In this document: piece by piece, positions 1 to 5,624 of the stretch
Numbering within the stretch: the stretch's first letter is position 1
Layout: each line of letters opens with the position of its first letter
Assembly: GCA_012961745.1 (NCBI GenBank)
Contig: DTYT01000122.1
Location: 1 to 8,118, forward strand
Direction: 5' to 3'
From: Kiritimatiellia bacterium
GTDB taxonomy: Bacteria > Verrucomicrobiota > Kiritimatiellia > B70-G9
Length of the DNA stretch: 8,118 nt
Program-made: the position numbers and the translations under genes
The notes under the pieces: model-generated
What the model was told of the DNA's origin: nothing
Databases searched by the model: none
Seen by the model: only the letters and a program-made list of their open reading frames with translations

Positions 1-1049
1 AATCCCTGCCATGCCACGAGACCGTTCCATAGCGAGGGCTCGGAATCCTCATAGGGATTCTTGCTCAACCGCCGCGGCTCGGTGCCGTCCCACAGGTAGA
101 TATCCGCATCCAGCCCAGCGTAGCCTTCCCAGGCGACCATATCGCCCCATACCACCGGCGATACGTCGTCATAATCATTACTCGTGATCTGCAGTGTGAT
201 GTCCTGATCACGGTCGTAAAGGAAGATTTCGTAATCATGGCCATCCCATCCATACCACGCAACCCGGCGCCCTTGGACGCGCGGAGTGAGATCATAGTAG
301 TAGTTGGTCGTAAGCTGTAGTCGGGTTCCACTATCCCAGAGCATTATTTCCCAACCAAAAGGCCAGCCACGTGCTTTCTGCCACGCCACCAGATTCCCCC
401 AAACGGATGGCCCGATATCGTTCCTCATATCCCTGGTCAGGCGCTTGATCTCGCCCCCCTGCCAGAGGCAGATCTCTGCGTCTCCACTGGGATGTCGGCG
501 TGGGCCACTCAGGTTTGTGACAACGGTCTCCACCGCGCCCTGCGCGGGATTGGTGCCGGGACCCACAAACCACTGCTTGCCTATGCTCCCTCCCGCGCCG
601 TCTGGTTCACAGCGGGCAAGATAAGTCGCGTCCAGTTCTTCCGGCTCTTCGGGATTGCGCGGGGGATCCTTCATTACCCAAGTCAGGTCCCCCGCGATCG
701 TACCAAAAGTCCCGACCCACACCAGCGAGCCACCGGATGCTTGGGGATGCATATTGGCAGACTCGGGTTTCATTGATCCGCCAGTCAGCGACCTCCGCTC
801 GCCGTCCACGTACACGAAGATCTCGGAGCGTGAATCACCCGACTCGGTCACGCCGTAAGATGACCAGGCAACGATGCCGTCAGCGCTTATCGTGGGGTCG
901 CGATTCACGAGCGACTCATCAGCAATCTGCTCGATGCGGTACCCGCCAAACACTACTATCGGCACAGAAATTACCGCTGCAGCCGATAAACTGATACTGA
1001 TTCTCACCATCACCCCCGAACCGACTTCCAGGCCAGATACATGGCGCAT
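1..1049 (-). CDS. Secreted TolB-like beta-propeller protein, 3' end beyond window
   Basis: An open minus-strand frame of 349 codons has no stop before the left edge, so the C-terminus is missing. After a short basic N-terminus, residues 17-36 form a hydrophobic export signal (ISISLSAAAVISVPIVVFGG). The rest is a series of blade-like repeats. Each has a strand ending in VAW (VAW at about 60, 221, 263, 305 and 345; LVW at 109), followed by an acidic-aromatic strand such as EIFVY, EICLW, EIMLW, EIFLY or DIYLW. The last four VAW strands are 40-42 residues apart, typical of TolB/WD40-like propeller blades. The stretch from about 112 to 190 is irregular, with one Cys and many Gly and Pro. The start at 1049 is chosen because GGATAAC precedes it exactly as it precedes the divergent gene. 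The ATG at 1010 gives a more compact signal peptide and is a real alternative. The protein probably acts outside the cytoplasm in binding or scaffolding; no catalytic motif or specific ligand is visible. Confidence 0.8.
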   Translation of the reverse strand, partial: MRHVSGLEVGSGVMVRISISLSAAAVISVPIVVFGGYRIEQIADESLVNRDPTISADGIVAWSSYGVTESGDSRSEIFVYVDGERRSLTGGSMKPESANMHPQASGGSLVWVGTFGTIAGDLTWVMKDPPRNPEEPEELDATYLARCEPDGAGGSIGKQWFVGPGTNPAQGAVETVVTNLSGPRRHPSGDAEICLWQGGEIKRLTRDMRNDIGPSVWGNLVAWQKARGWPFGWEIMLWDSGTRLQLTTNYYYDLTPRVQGRRVAWYGWDGHDYEIFLYDRDQDITLQITSNDYDDVSPVVWGDMVAWEGYAGLDADIYLWDGTEPRRLSKNPYEDSEPSLWNGLVAWQG

Positions 1050-1250
1050 GTTATCCCATATTATTCCACAAGGCAACCTCGGGAATAGGCGGCCAGTACA
1101 GTTCGTCACGCGGCCCCGACAGTCATGCCGGCTCCCGACGGAGAACCGCCTCCAACGTGGTGTTCCGGATTGCAACACAGCCGATTTAGTGTATCTTCGT
1201 CAACCTGTCCGCCGTGAACCCAGGATGCCCGGGCCGAACAAGCGGATAAC
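1050..1250. promoter_or_regulatory. Divergent intergenic region between the propeller and PHP genes
   Basis: This 201-bp gap separates two genes transcribed away from each other, so it should hold both promoters. Each start codon is preceded by GGATAAC: GGATAACATG occurs at 1244-1253 on the plus strand and at 1056-1047 on the minus strand. On the minus strand a TAATAT at 1063-1058 could be a -10 box, although no convincing -35 is seen and it would leave almost no leader before the ATG at 1049. No riboswitch-like structure or strong Shine-Dalgarno was recognised, and no additional small ORF is convincing. Confidence 0.5.
1170..1197 (+). promoter_or_regulatory. Candidate promoter of the PHP gene
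   Basis: TTGCAA (1170-1175) and TATCTT (1192-1197) are separated by 16 bp, each matching the sigma-70 consensus at 4 of 6 positions. The ATG at 1251 lies about 50 bp downstream. The nine-base string GTATCTTCG covering the -10 recurs upstream of the other plus-strand operon, at 7098-7106. This is a pattern match only; no transcription start is known. Confidence 0.3.
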
Positions 1251-2129
1251 ATGATTGATCTGCATCTCCATTCCAGCAGATCCGATGGGACCCTTTCCCC
1301 TGCGGGGCTGGTAGAACGGGGGCGTCAGATGCAATTGACCGCCTTGGCCCTCACCGACCACGATACTACCGCAGGGCTGGACGAGTTTCTCGCCGCCGCC
1401 AACGGGACCGGTCCACTGGCGCTTCCCGGTGTGGAGATCAGTGCAGAATGGCATCCCGGCACTATGCACGTACTCGGATATCTTGTGGACCACCATTCAG
1501 ACGCCCTGGAGAGGACGCTGGTATGGATCAGGCAGGGACGCAGTGCAAGGAACCGCCAGATATGCCGGCGCCTGAATCAGCTGGGCTATGACATACGCTG
1601 GGAGGATGTCGCGGAGCTGGCGGGGGGTGACGTGGTGGGGCGTCCGCACATTGCCGAAGCACTCGTCAGACGCGGTTACGTTGCAACTGTGCGGGAGGCA
1701 TTCGACAATCTTCTCGCCGAGGGACGCCCGGCATATGTTGGCCGGCGGAGACTTCCCCCGGAAAAGTGCATAGACGTCATCCGTGCGTCCGGTGGCCTGG
1801 CGGTCTTGGCCCACCCCCTGACGCTGGATTTGGAAGAATCGGCGCTGATCAAGCTGGTCGGGGAGCTGGCGGCGCGGGGGCTGGACGGAATTGAATGTTA
1901 CTACCCCGAGCACCCGCAAGAATACGTAGCCTGGCTCCTGAGGATTTGCGAGCGATTCGATCTGATCCCGACTGGAGGAACCGATTTCCACGGCGACAAT
2001 TCGTCCGGAATCGAGATGGGAATCGGGGCCGGCGATCTTGCCATCCCCGATAATCTCGTGGACCGCCTTTTCTCAAGGTGGCAGCGGGGGAATGCCGGAG
2101 ACAACCGGCTGATGGCGGAGACTTCATAA
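1251..2129 (+). CDS. PHP-domain metal-dependent phosphoesterase (RNase AM / nucleotide bisphosphatase type)
   Basis: This 292-residue protein has the full set of PHP metal ligands in order: DLHLHS (H5, H7) with D12, TDHDT (D36, H37, D38), GVEIS (E62), H73, GRPHI (H133), LAHP (H188) and GGTDFHG (D245, H247). Such proteins bind a trinuclear metal site and hydrolyse phosphoesters in the cytoplasm. Length and motif layout match the E. coli YciV/RNase AM family. That family removes the 3' phosphate from 3',5'-nucleotide bisphosphates and trims 5' ends of rRNA by 5'-to-3' exonuclease action. The insert between the GVEIS and GRPHI motifs (about 90-130) is the usual helical subdomain of this family. 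A PHP phosphatase with another substrate cannot be excluded. The ATG follows GGATAAC rather than a strong Shine-Dalgarno and begins exactly at the PHP core, so the start is secure. The gene stands alone, divergent from the propeller gene and convergent with the operon downstream. Confidence 0.93.
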   Translation: MIDLHLHSSRSDGTLSPAGLVERGRQMQLTALALTDHDTTAGLDEFLAAANGTGPLALPGVEISAEWHPGTMHVLGYLVDHHSDALERTLVWIRQGRSARNRQICRRLNQLGYDIRWEDVAELAGGDVVGRPHIAEALVRRGYVATVREAFDNLLAEGRPAYVGRRRLPPEKCIDVIRASGGLAVLAHPLTLDLEESALIKLVGELAARGLDGIECYYPEHPQEYVAWLLRICERFDLIPTGGTDFHGDNSSGIEMGIGAGDLAIPDNLVDRLFSRWQRGNAGDNRLMAETS

Positions 2130-2157
2130 TTGCAGGTGAACTGCGGTGCTCCAGCGT
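2130..2157. other. Short convergent gap without a visible terminator
   Basis: Only 28 bp separate the stop of the PHP gene from the stop of the last gene of the minus-strand operon. No GC-rich hairpin followed by a T tract is visible for either direction. Termination may be Rho-dependent, or the two transcripts may overlap at their 3' ends. Confidence 0.4.
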
Positions 2158-2775
2158 CTACGGAATCCTGGAAGGGGGGGCATGCAGCGGGTAGAATCCC
2201 ACTGGCGGCCCCAGGATCACCGCGGCCACTACCGCCTCACGCAAGTCATGCCGGTCCCTGAATTCAGGGCGGTACCGGCCCCTGAAAGCTGTCTCTATAC
2301 CCGTCGGATGCACCGGACATATGGGGACGTTGAGCGACGAAAAGGAGCCGATTCCGGAACGGGGCATCGGCATTGTTATCAGGGCCGTCGGAGCTGTCGT
2401 GCGCGGATAACGTCGAACATAACCTTCGTCTGAGAATTCCCTTTTTTTCGGAGGCGGCTGTGCGATTTCCGCGGTGCTAGGCTTTCTCTGCGGAGCGGGT
2501 TCGGTATGGGGCGTCTCTTCTGCAGTGCTTCCGGGTGACGGAGGAACGGTTTGCTCGGGCGGAATGGGTACAGGAACCTCTACCCTTACCCCGGTGATTT
2601 CGCGGATAATCCTGGCGAGGCGGTCCTCCTGCGGCGGCTGTTCGTCGATCGTCGTCCCAGCGTTCCGTGTGCGGCGCTGCACCATTCGGGCTACCACCTG
2701 GACCACTGTCCAGATAAGCGCGATAAACAGCCAGACCAGCAGGTCCGCGCTTCCTTCGGCTCTGAGAAGCATCAT
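2158..2775 (-). CDS. One-TM proline-rich protein of unknown function, last gene of the floA operon
   Basis: I do not recognise a named family. The 205-residue protein begins with a short N-terminus and one membrane segment (about 10-32), followed by a basic stretch (VQRRTR). A helical segment rich in charged residues follows (about 48-62, RLARIIREITG). Residues 65-110 form a Pro/Glu-rich, probably disordered linker. Residues 111-175 are basic and aromatic, without obvious domains. The tail from about 177 (DLREAVVAAVILGPPVGF) looks like a short amphipathic helix ending in Gly-Pro-Pro and is the most likely conserved element. The start at 2775 has a GGAGGG site 8 nt upstream; the next ATG at 2772 is less well spaced. 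By charge, most of the protein should be cytoplasmic. Position 56 nt behind floA suggests a membrane-anchored partner of the flotillin complex, which is inference. Seven consecutive C residues in the coding strand lie just before the C-terminus. Confidence 0.75.
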   Translation of the reverse strand: MMLLRAEGSADLLVWLFIALIWTVVQVVARMVQRRTRNAGTTIDEQPPQEDRLARIIREITGVRVEVPVPIPPEQTVPPSPGSTAEETPHTEPAPQRKPSTAEIAQPPPKKREFSDEGYVRRYPRTTAPTALITMPMPRSGIGSFSSLNVPICPVHPTGIETAFRGRYRPEFRDRHDLREAVVAAVILGPPVGFYPLHAPPSRIP

Positions 2776-2783
2776 GGCGGTGT

Positions 2784-2808
2784 CCCTCCTGCCCCGCCTG
2801 CAGGCAGG
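2784..2808 (-). promoter_or_regulatory. Shine-Dalgarno site of the last operon gene, with an overlapping hairpin
   Basis: Read on the minus strand, CCTGCC (2808-2803) can pair with GGCAGG (2793-2788) around a 9-nt loop. The 3' arm runs into the GGAGGG ribosome site (2789-2784), which is 8 nt from the ATG. The hairpin sits in the 56-nt floA spacer and could tune translation of the last gene relative to floA. It has no T tract, so it is not a terminator. Confidence 0.35.
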
Positions 2809-2831
2809 ACCGGCGAAGCCGCACTTCAGGA

Positions 2832-3872
2832 CTACTTCCGAGTCTTACCCTTATTTTCTTCTTCTCCCGACTGCGAGAGTGATTCGCGCATGGCCGTATC
2901 CGCCAGGATATTCTGCATGCGGTAGAAATCCATCACGCCCAGGTTTCCCTTACGGAAGGCTTCGGCAATCGCCAGCGGCACCTGCGCCTGGGCCTCAATG
3001 ACCTTGGCCTGCATCTCCTGGACCCGTGCACGCATCTCCTGTTCCGCGGCGATAGCCATGGCCCGCCGTCCCTCGGCTTCTGCCTGACGCAGCTTCTTGT
3101 CGGCTTCGGCCCGCTCGGTCTCCAACAAGGCCCCGACGTTGGCGATCTCCCGCGCTCCGCTGACTCCGGCTACACTTACGTCGGCGATATCAATGGAAAC
3201 GATCTCAAAAGCTGTCTGGGCGTCGAGGCCGCTCTCCAGCACCTTCCGGCTGATGTGATCGGGATTTTCCAGTACATCCTTGTAGGTTCCCGAGGATCCA
3301 ATAGCGCTTACGATCCCCTGGCCGACACGGGCAATAATAGTTTCTTCCGTAGCTCCCCCGACCAGCCGTTCGAGATTTGCACGCACTGTGACACGGGCCT
3401 TCACCAGCAAGCGGATGCCATCCTTGGCGACCGCATCCAGCATGCCGATTCCCCGGCTGGGGTCAGGACAGTCGATAACCTTGGGATTGACGCTGGTGCG
3501 CACCGCGTCATATACGTCGCGTCCTGCCAGATCTATGGCCGCCGCCCGCTGAAAGCTCAACGGGATGTTCGCCTTGTCAGCAGCGATCAGTGCCTGAACC
3601 ACATTGATCACGTTACCACCGGCCAGATAGTGTGCTTCAAGCTGGTCAGTACTGATGTCGAGCCCCGCCTTTACTGCGCGGATACGGGCATCGACGATCA
3701 AGGCGGGCGGAACACGCCGCAGCTTCATGCCAAGCAGATTGAAGATGCTTACCCGCGCCCCGGACATCCAGGCACGCACCCACAGCTTCAGAAAGTAGAA
3801 GAAGATACCCACCATCAGCAGAATCGCTATGGCGATCACTACGGTCAGGATTGTCAGCAATTGTCCCAGCAT
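2832..3872 (-). CDS. floA: Flotillin-like protein FloA
   Basis: FloA scaffolds membrane microdomains on the inner face of the cytoplasmic membrane. Residues 5-28 form the hydrophobic membrane-inserting segment. The family hallmarks then follow in order: MKLRRVPP (about 49-56), VKAGLDIS, LEAHYLAGGNV (79-88), the long SPFH core with VKARVTVRAN and ERLVGGATEETIIARVG (157-184), and SIDIADV (226-232). An Ala/Glu-rich coiled coil (about 252-305, EAEGRRAMAIAAEQEMRA) leads to the closing GNLGVMDFYRMQNI and ADTAMRES segments. At 346 residues it is about 15 longer than the Bacillus subtilis protein as I remember it (331). The extra length seems to lie around 135-148 and 234-248. The start has an ideal AAGGAGG 6 nt upstream. 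The gene follows the bactofilin-like gene by 49 nt in the NfeD operon, the usual neighbourhood for floA. Identity is clear. Confidence 0.97.
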   Translation of the reverse strand: MLGQLLTILTVVIAIAILLMVGIFFYFLKLWVRAWMSGARVSIFNLLGMKLRRVPPALIVDARIRAVKAGLDISTDQLEAHYLAGGNVINVVQALIAADKANIPLSFQRAAAIDLAGRDVYDAVRTSVNPKVIDCPDPSRGIGMLDAVAKDGIRLLVKARVTVRANLERLVGGATEETIIARVGQGIVSAIGSSGTYKDVLENPDHISRKVLESGLDAQTAFEIVSIDIADVSVAGVSGAREIANVGALLETERAEADKKLRQAEAEGRRAMAIAAEQEMRARVQEMQAKVIEAQAQVPLAIAEAFRKGNLGVMDFYRMQNILADTAMRESLSQSGEEENKGKTRK

Positions 3873-3878
3873 CGTCGT

Positions 3879-3885
3879 CCTCCTT
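3879..3885 (-). promoter_or_regulatory. Strong ribosome binding site of floA
   Basis: AAGGAGG on the minus strand lies 6 nt before the floA ATG, a near-perfect Shine-Dalgarno and the strongest in the window. It fixes the start at 3872. It also suggests that floA is translated more than its overlapping upstream neighbours. Confidence 0.75.
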
Positions 3886-3921
3886 ACAACTCACAGGCCA
3901 AGGTTTGTGAACACGCCCTAC

Positions 3922-5121
3922 TCAGGATGGTACCCGCTCTCTCCGACTTCCTGCAAGAAAAGTCCGCTCAGAACGATACCAGCAGATCAGCACCGCACCC
4001 ATACCCGTGCTGGTACAGAAAGTCCATACCCCTACTCCCAGATTAGGGATCAGGGCCGATGCGTAGATAGTCGCCAGCCCGGCTACGAGTGTCAGTAGAC
4101 GGGCGGCATTCCCGCGGAGTTGCGACTTGGACAGCAATAGCATGCCGACCGCGTAGGCACTCACCAGCTTGCCGATCACAAGCAGGATGATGTAGATGCA
4201 TGCCGCCGCCAGTCCCAGCGGAAACCCGATTACAGAAAATAGCGCGCTGAAGATCAGCACGGGTGCCAAAATCAGAACGGCCAGTCCGACAAGCATGCAG
4301 CGCAGTAGAGACGATTGCCACACCGCCGCCGCCCGTGCCGATCCCGCTGGAAAAACGAAAACCCATACGATGCCTACAAGTATCGCCGCTGCGAGAAAGA
4401 AGGCCTGCGACAGCAGCCGCTGGGCAGTGCCCACTACCCGTTGTCCCTGCCGAGCGCCCGGGGCTCGTAGAGCTTTCCGTCTCACATTTCCGTGTACCTC
4501 GACCCCATCAGGCACGAGGAGCTCCCGCCCACCGGAGAGCTCGTAAATCACATCGCCCCCGATATCAGTACCCTGCAGCAGCACCACGTCTTCCGCGATC
4601 AGCCGCAAATTCCCGGCTATCTGCCCGCCTACCGTAACCCTTTTCCCCATCAGGTACGCGTGCCCTTTCACGTTTCCCGTCAGGATTATGCTTTCGGCGG
4701 CCATAGCCACGTCACCCGAGACGGATGCGGCGGAAGTCACCTCAGCGGCAAGGGGGGTCAGCACCAACACATTGCCACCGACCGGCCCGCCAACCGTCTG
4801 CTGCTCCAGCCCTACCAGATGCAGGTCGCCTGCAATCGTTCCGGTGATGGAAGCCAGCCGGGATAAGCACCATAGATCCCCTCCTATTCGGCCCCCGATG
4901 ATTACCTCATTCGCCGCGACAATGAGGTCGTCGCTCACGATCCCCTGCAACTCCGCGGTGGAGGCGGCCGTCCATAGCTGGCCGGTGACCGTCTGGCCCT
5001 TTTCCAGGAGATAGTCGGTGCCCATGAACCGGTTGAGTCGTGCCCCCGCCACGGGACAGTCCGCCGCCAGGCAAGCCGCCGCCAACAACATGGTTCCCCA
5101 GGCGGCGCCGTGACCCCTCAT
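3922..5121 (-). CDS. Exported bactofilin-like beta-helix protein with membrane C-terminus
   Basis: This 399-residue protein starts with an N-terminal signal peptide (hydrophobic core MLLAAACLAA at 11-20). Residues 45-215 carry short Gly-rich repeats: GGRIGGDL, TGTIAGDL, GGPVGGNV, SASVSGDV, TGNVKGHA, GGQIAGNL, GTDIGGDV, VEVHGNV. This is the spacing of a bactofilin-like polymer-forming beta-helix. A short basic linker (214-235) leads to four or five membrane segments between 238 and 382, including the Gly/Pro-rich IGFPLGLAAACIYIILL and ALIPNLGVGVWTF. The architecture fits a known class of predicted membrane proteins with polymer-forming repeats, but the function is not established. With a signal peptide the beta-helix should face outside, unlike classical cytosolic bactofilins. 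The start overlaps the upstream stop as ATGA, with AAGGGAGG 10 nt upstream, so the gene is translationally coupled to the short NfeD. A lipoprotein is unlikely because neither early Cys has a proper lipobox. Confidence 0.82.
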   Translation of the reverse strand: MRGHGAAWGTMLLAAACLAADCPVAGARLNRFMGTDYLLEKGQTVTGQLWTAASTAELQGIVSDDLIVAANEVIIGGRIGGDLWCLSRLASITGTIAGDLHLVGLEQQTVGGPVGGNVLVLTPLAAEVTSAASVSGDVAMAAESIILTGNVKGHAYLMGKRVTVGGQIAGNLRLIAEDVVLLQGTDIGGDVIYELSGGRELLVPDGVEVHGNVRRKALRAPGARQGQRVVGTAQRLLSQAFFLAAAILVGIVWVFVFPAGSARAAAVWQSSLLRCMLVGLAVLILAPVLIFSALFSVIGFPLGLAAACIYIILLVIGKLVSAYAVGMLLLSKSQLRGNAARLLTLVAGLATIYASALIPNLGVGVWTFCTSTGMGAVLICWYRSERTFLAGSRRERVPS

Positions 5122-5624
5122 TCGGCGCAGTCCTCCCTTTCAGGGGCGATGGGGCGCACCATTACCCGGTTTCCACTGACATTAATGACCTTGACCTTGA
5201 CCCCCTTGTCCACCCATGCGCCTTGCGCGACCACATCGTACCGGCGTCCCTCTATCATGGCCACTCCTGCAGGACGTAGACTGGTGAGCGCCGTGCCCGC
5301 CTTTCCTGTCAGCCGGTTGAGATCTTGCCGCTGGGCATGAAAATTCCGCCCGTCGCGAGCCAGTGTAAGCGAGCGCCCCACCGTTGTCCGGGGGAAATAT
5401 CGGATCCATAAAAAGATGCAGATGCCCAGCAAGATAATAATTCCCACGGCAACGAGAAAGGCGGTCTGCGGGGGGAAGATGAGGAAGCCGATGATAACCG
5501 CCGCCGTCAGCGCCGCCGCCCCTATCAATCCAAGCACCCCCCCCGGCACGTAGATTTCCGCGCCGATCAAGAAAAGTCCGCCCAGCAGAAGTATGACAAA
5601 GACAGTCAGACCCTGCTCATGCAT
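5118..5624 (-). CDS. Short NfeD-family membrane protein
   Basis: From the ATG at 5624 the protein has 168 residues. Three membrane segments span about 7-25, 28-50 and 53-76, with the NfeD-type turn GAEIYVPGGVLGLIG at 21-35. A C-terminal OB-fold follows (about 105-160): LTGKAGTALTSLRPAG, then IEGRRYDVVAQG, WVDKGVKVKVINVSGNRVMV. This is the short, protease-free NfeD form, which in other bacteria is encoded next to flotillin genes and is thought to bind or assist the flotillin scaffold. An in-frame ATG at 5669 would add 15 basic residues lying inside the upstream gene. The 5624 start is preferred because GAGGGAGG (5637-5630) lies 5 nt upstream and the product then begins directly before the first membrane segment. 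The gene overlaps its upstream neighbour by 8 nt and its downstream neighbour by 4 nt. Confidence 0.92.
   Translation of the reverse strand: MHEQGLTVFVILLLGGLFLIGAEIYVPGGVLGLIGAAALTAAVIIGFLIFPPQTAFLVAVGIIILLGICIFLWIRYFPRTTVGRSLTLARDGRNFHAQRQDLNRLTGKAGTALTSLRPAGVAMIEGRRYDVVAQGAWVDKGVKVKVINVSGNRVMVRPIAPEREDCAE

Noticed and set aside
1497..1991. Minus-strand open frame of 164 codons opposite the PHP gene
   Set aside because: The plus strand carries all PHP metal motifs here, and the antisense product has no recognisable features.
2174..2180. Run of seven G near the 3' end of the unknown operon gene as a phase-variation tract
   Set aside because: A seven-base run in GC-rich DNA is not unusual, and only about six residues lie beyond it. 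At most it marks a place to check for a sequencing indel.
2442..2448. Run of seven A on the coding strand as a possible frameshift site
   Set aside because: The reading phase (AAA AAA AGG) does not match the usual X XXY YYZ slippery arrangement, and neither alternative frame continues with a sensible product.
3255..4046. Long plus-strand open frame of 263 codons opposite floA
   Set aside because: It lies antisense to a clearly real floA and runs past its start. Its translation shows no domain, has odd composition rich in His, Gln and Asp, and lacks a ribosome site.
5056..5091. Possible lipobox in the bactofilin-like protein
   Set aside because: The residues before the two early Cys (AAAC and AADC) lack the required -3 Leu/Val/Ile and small -1 combination, so an ordinary signal peptide is more likely.
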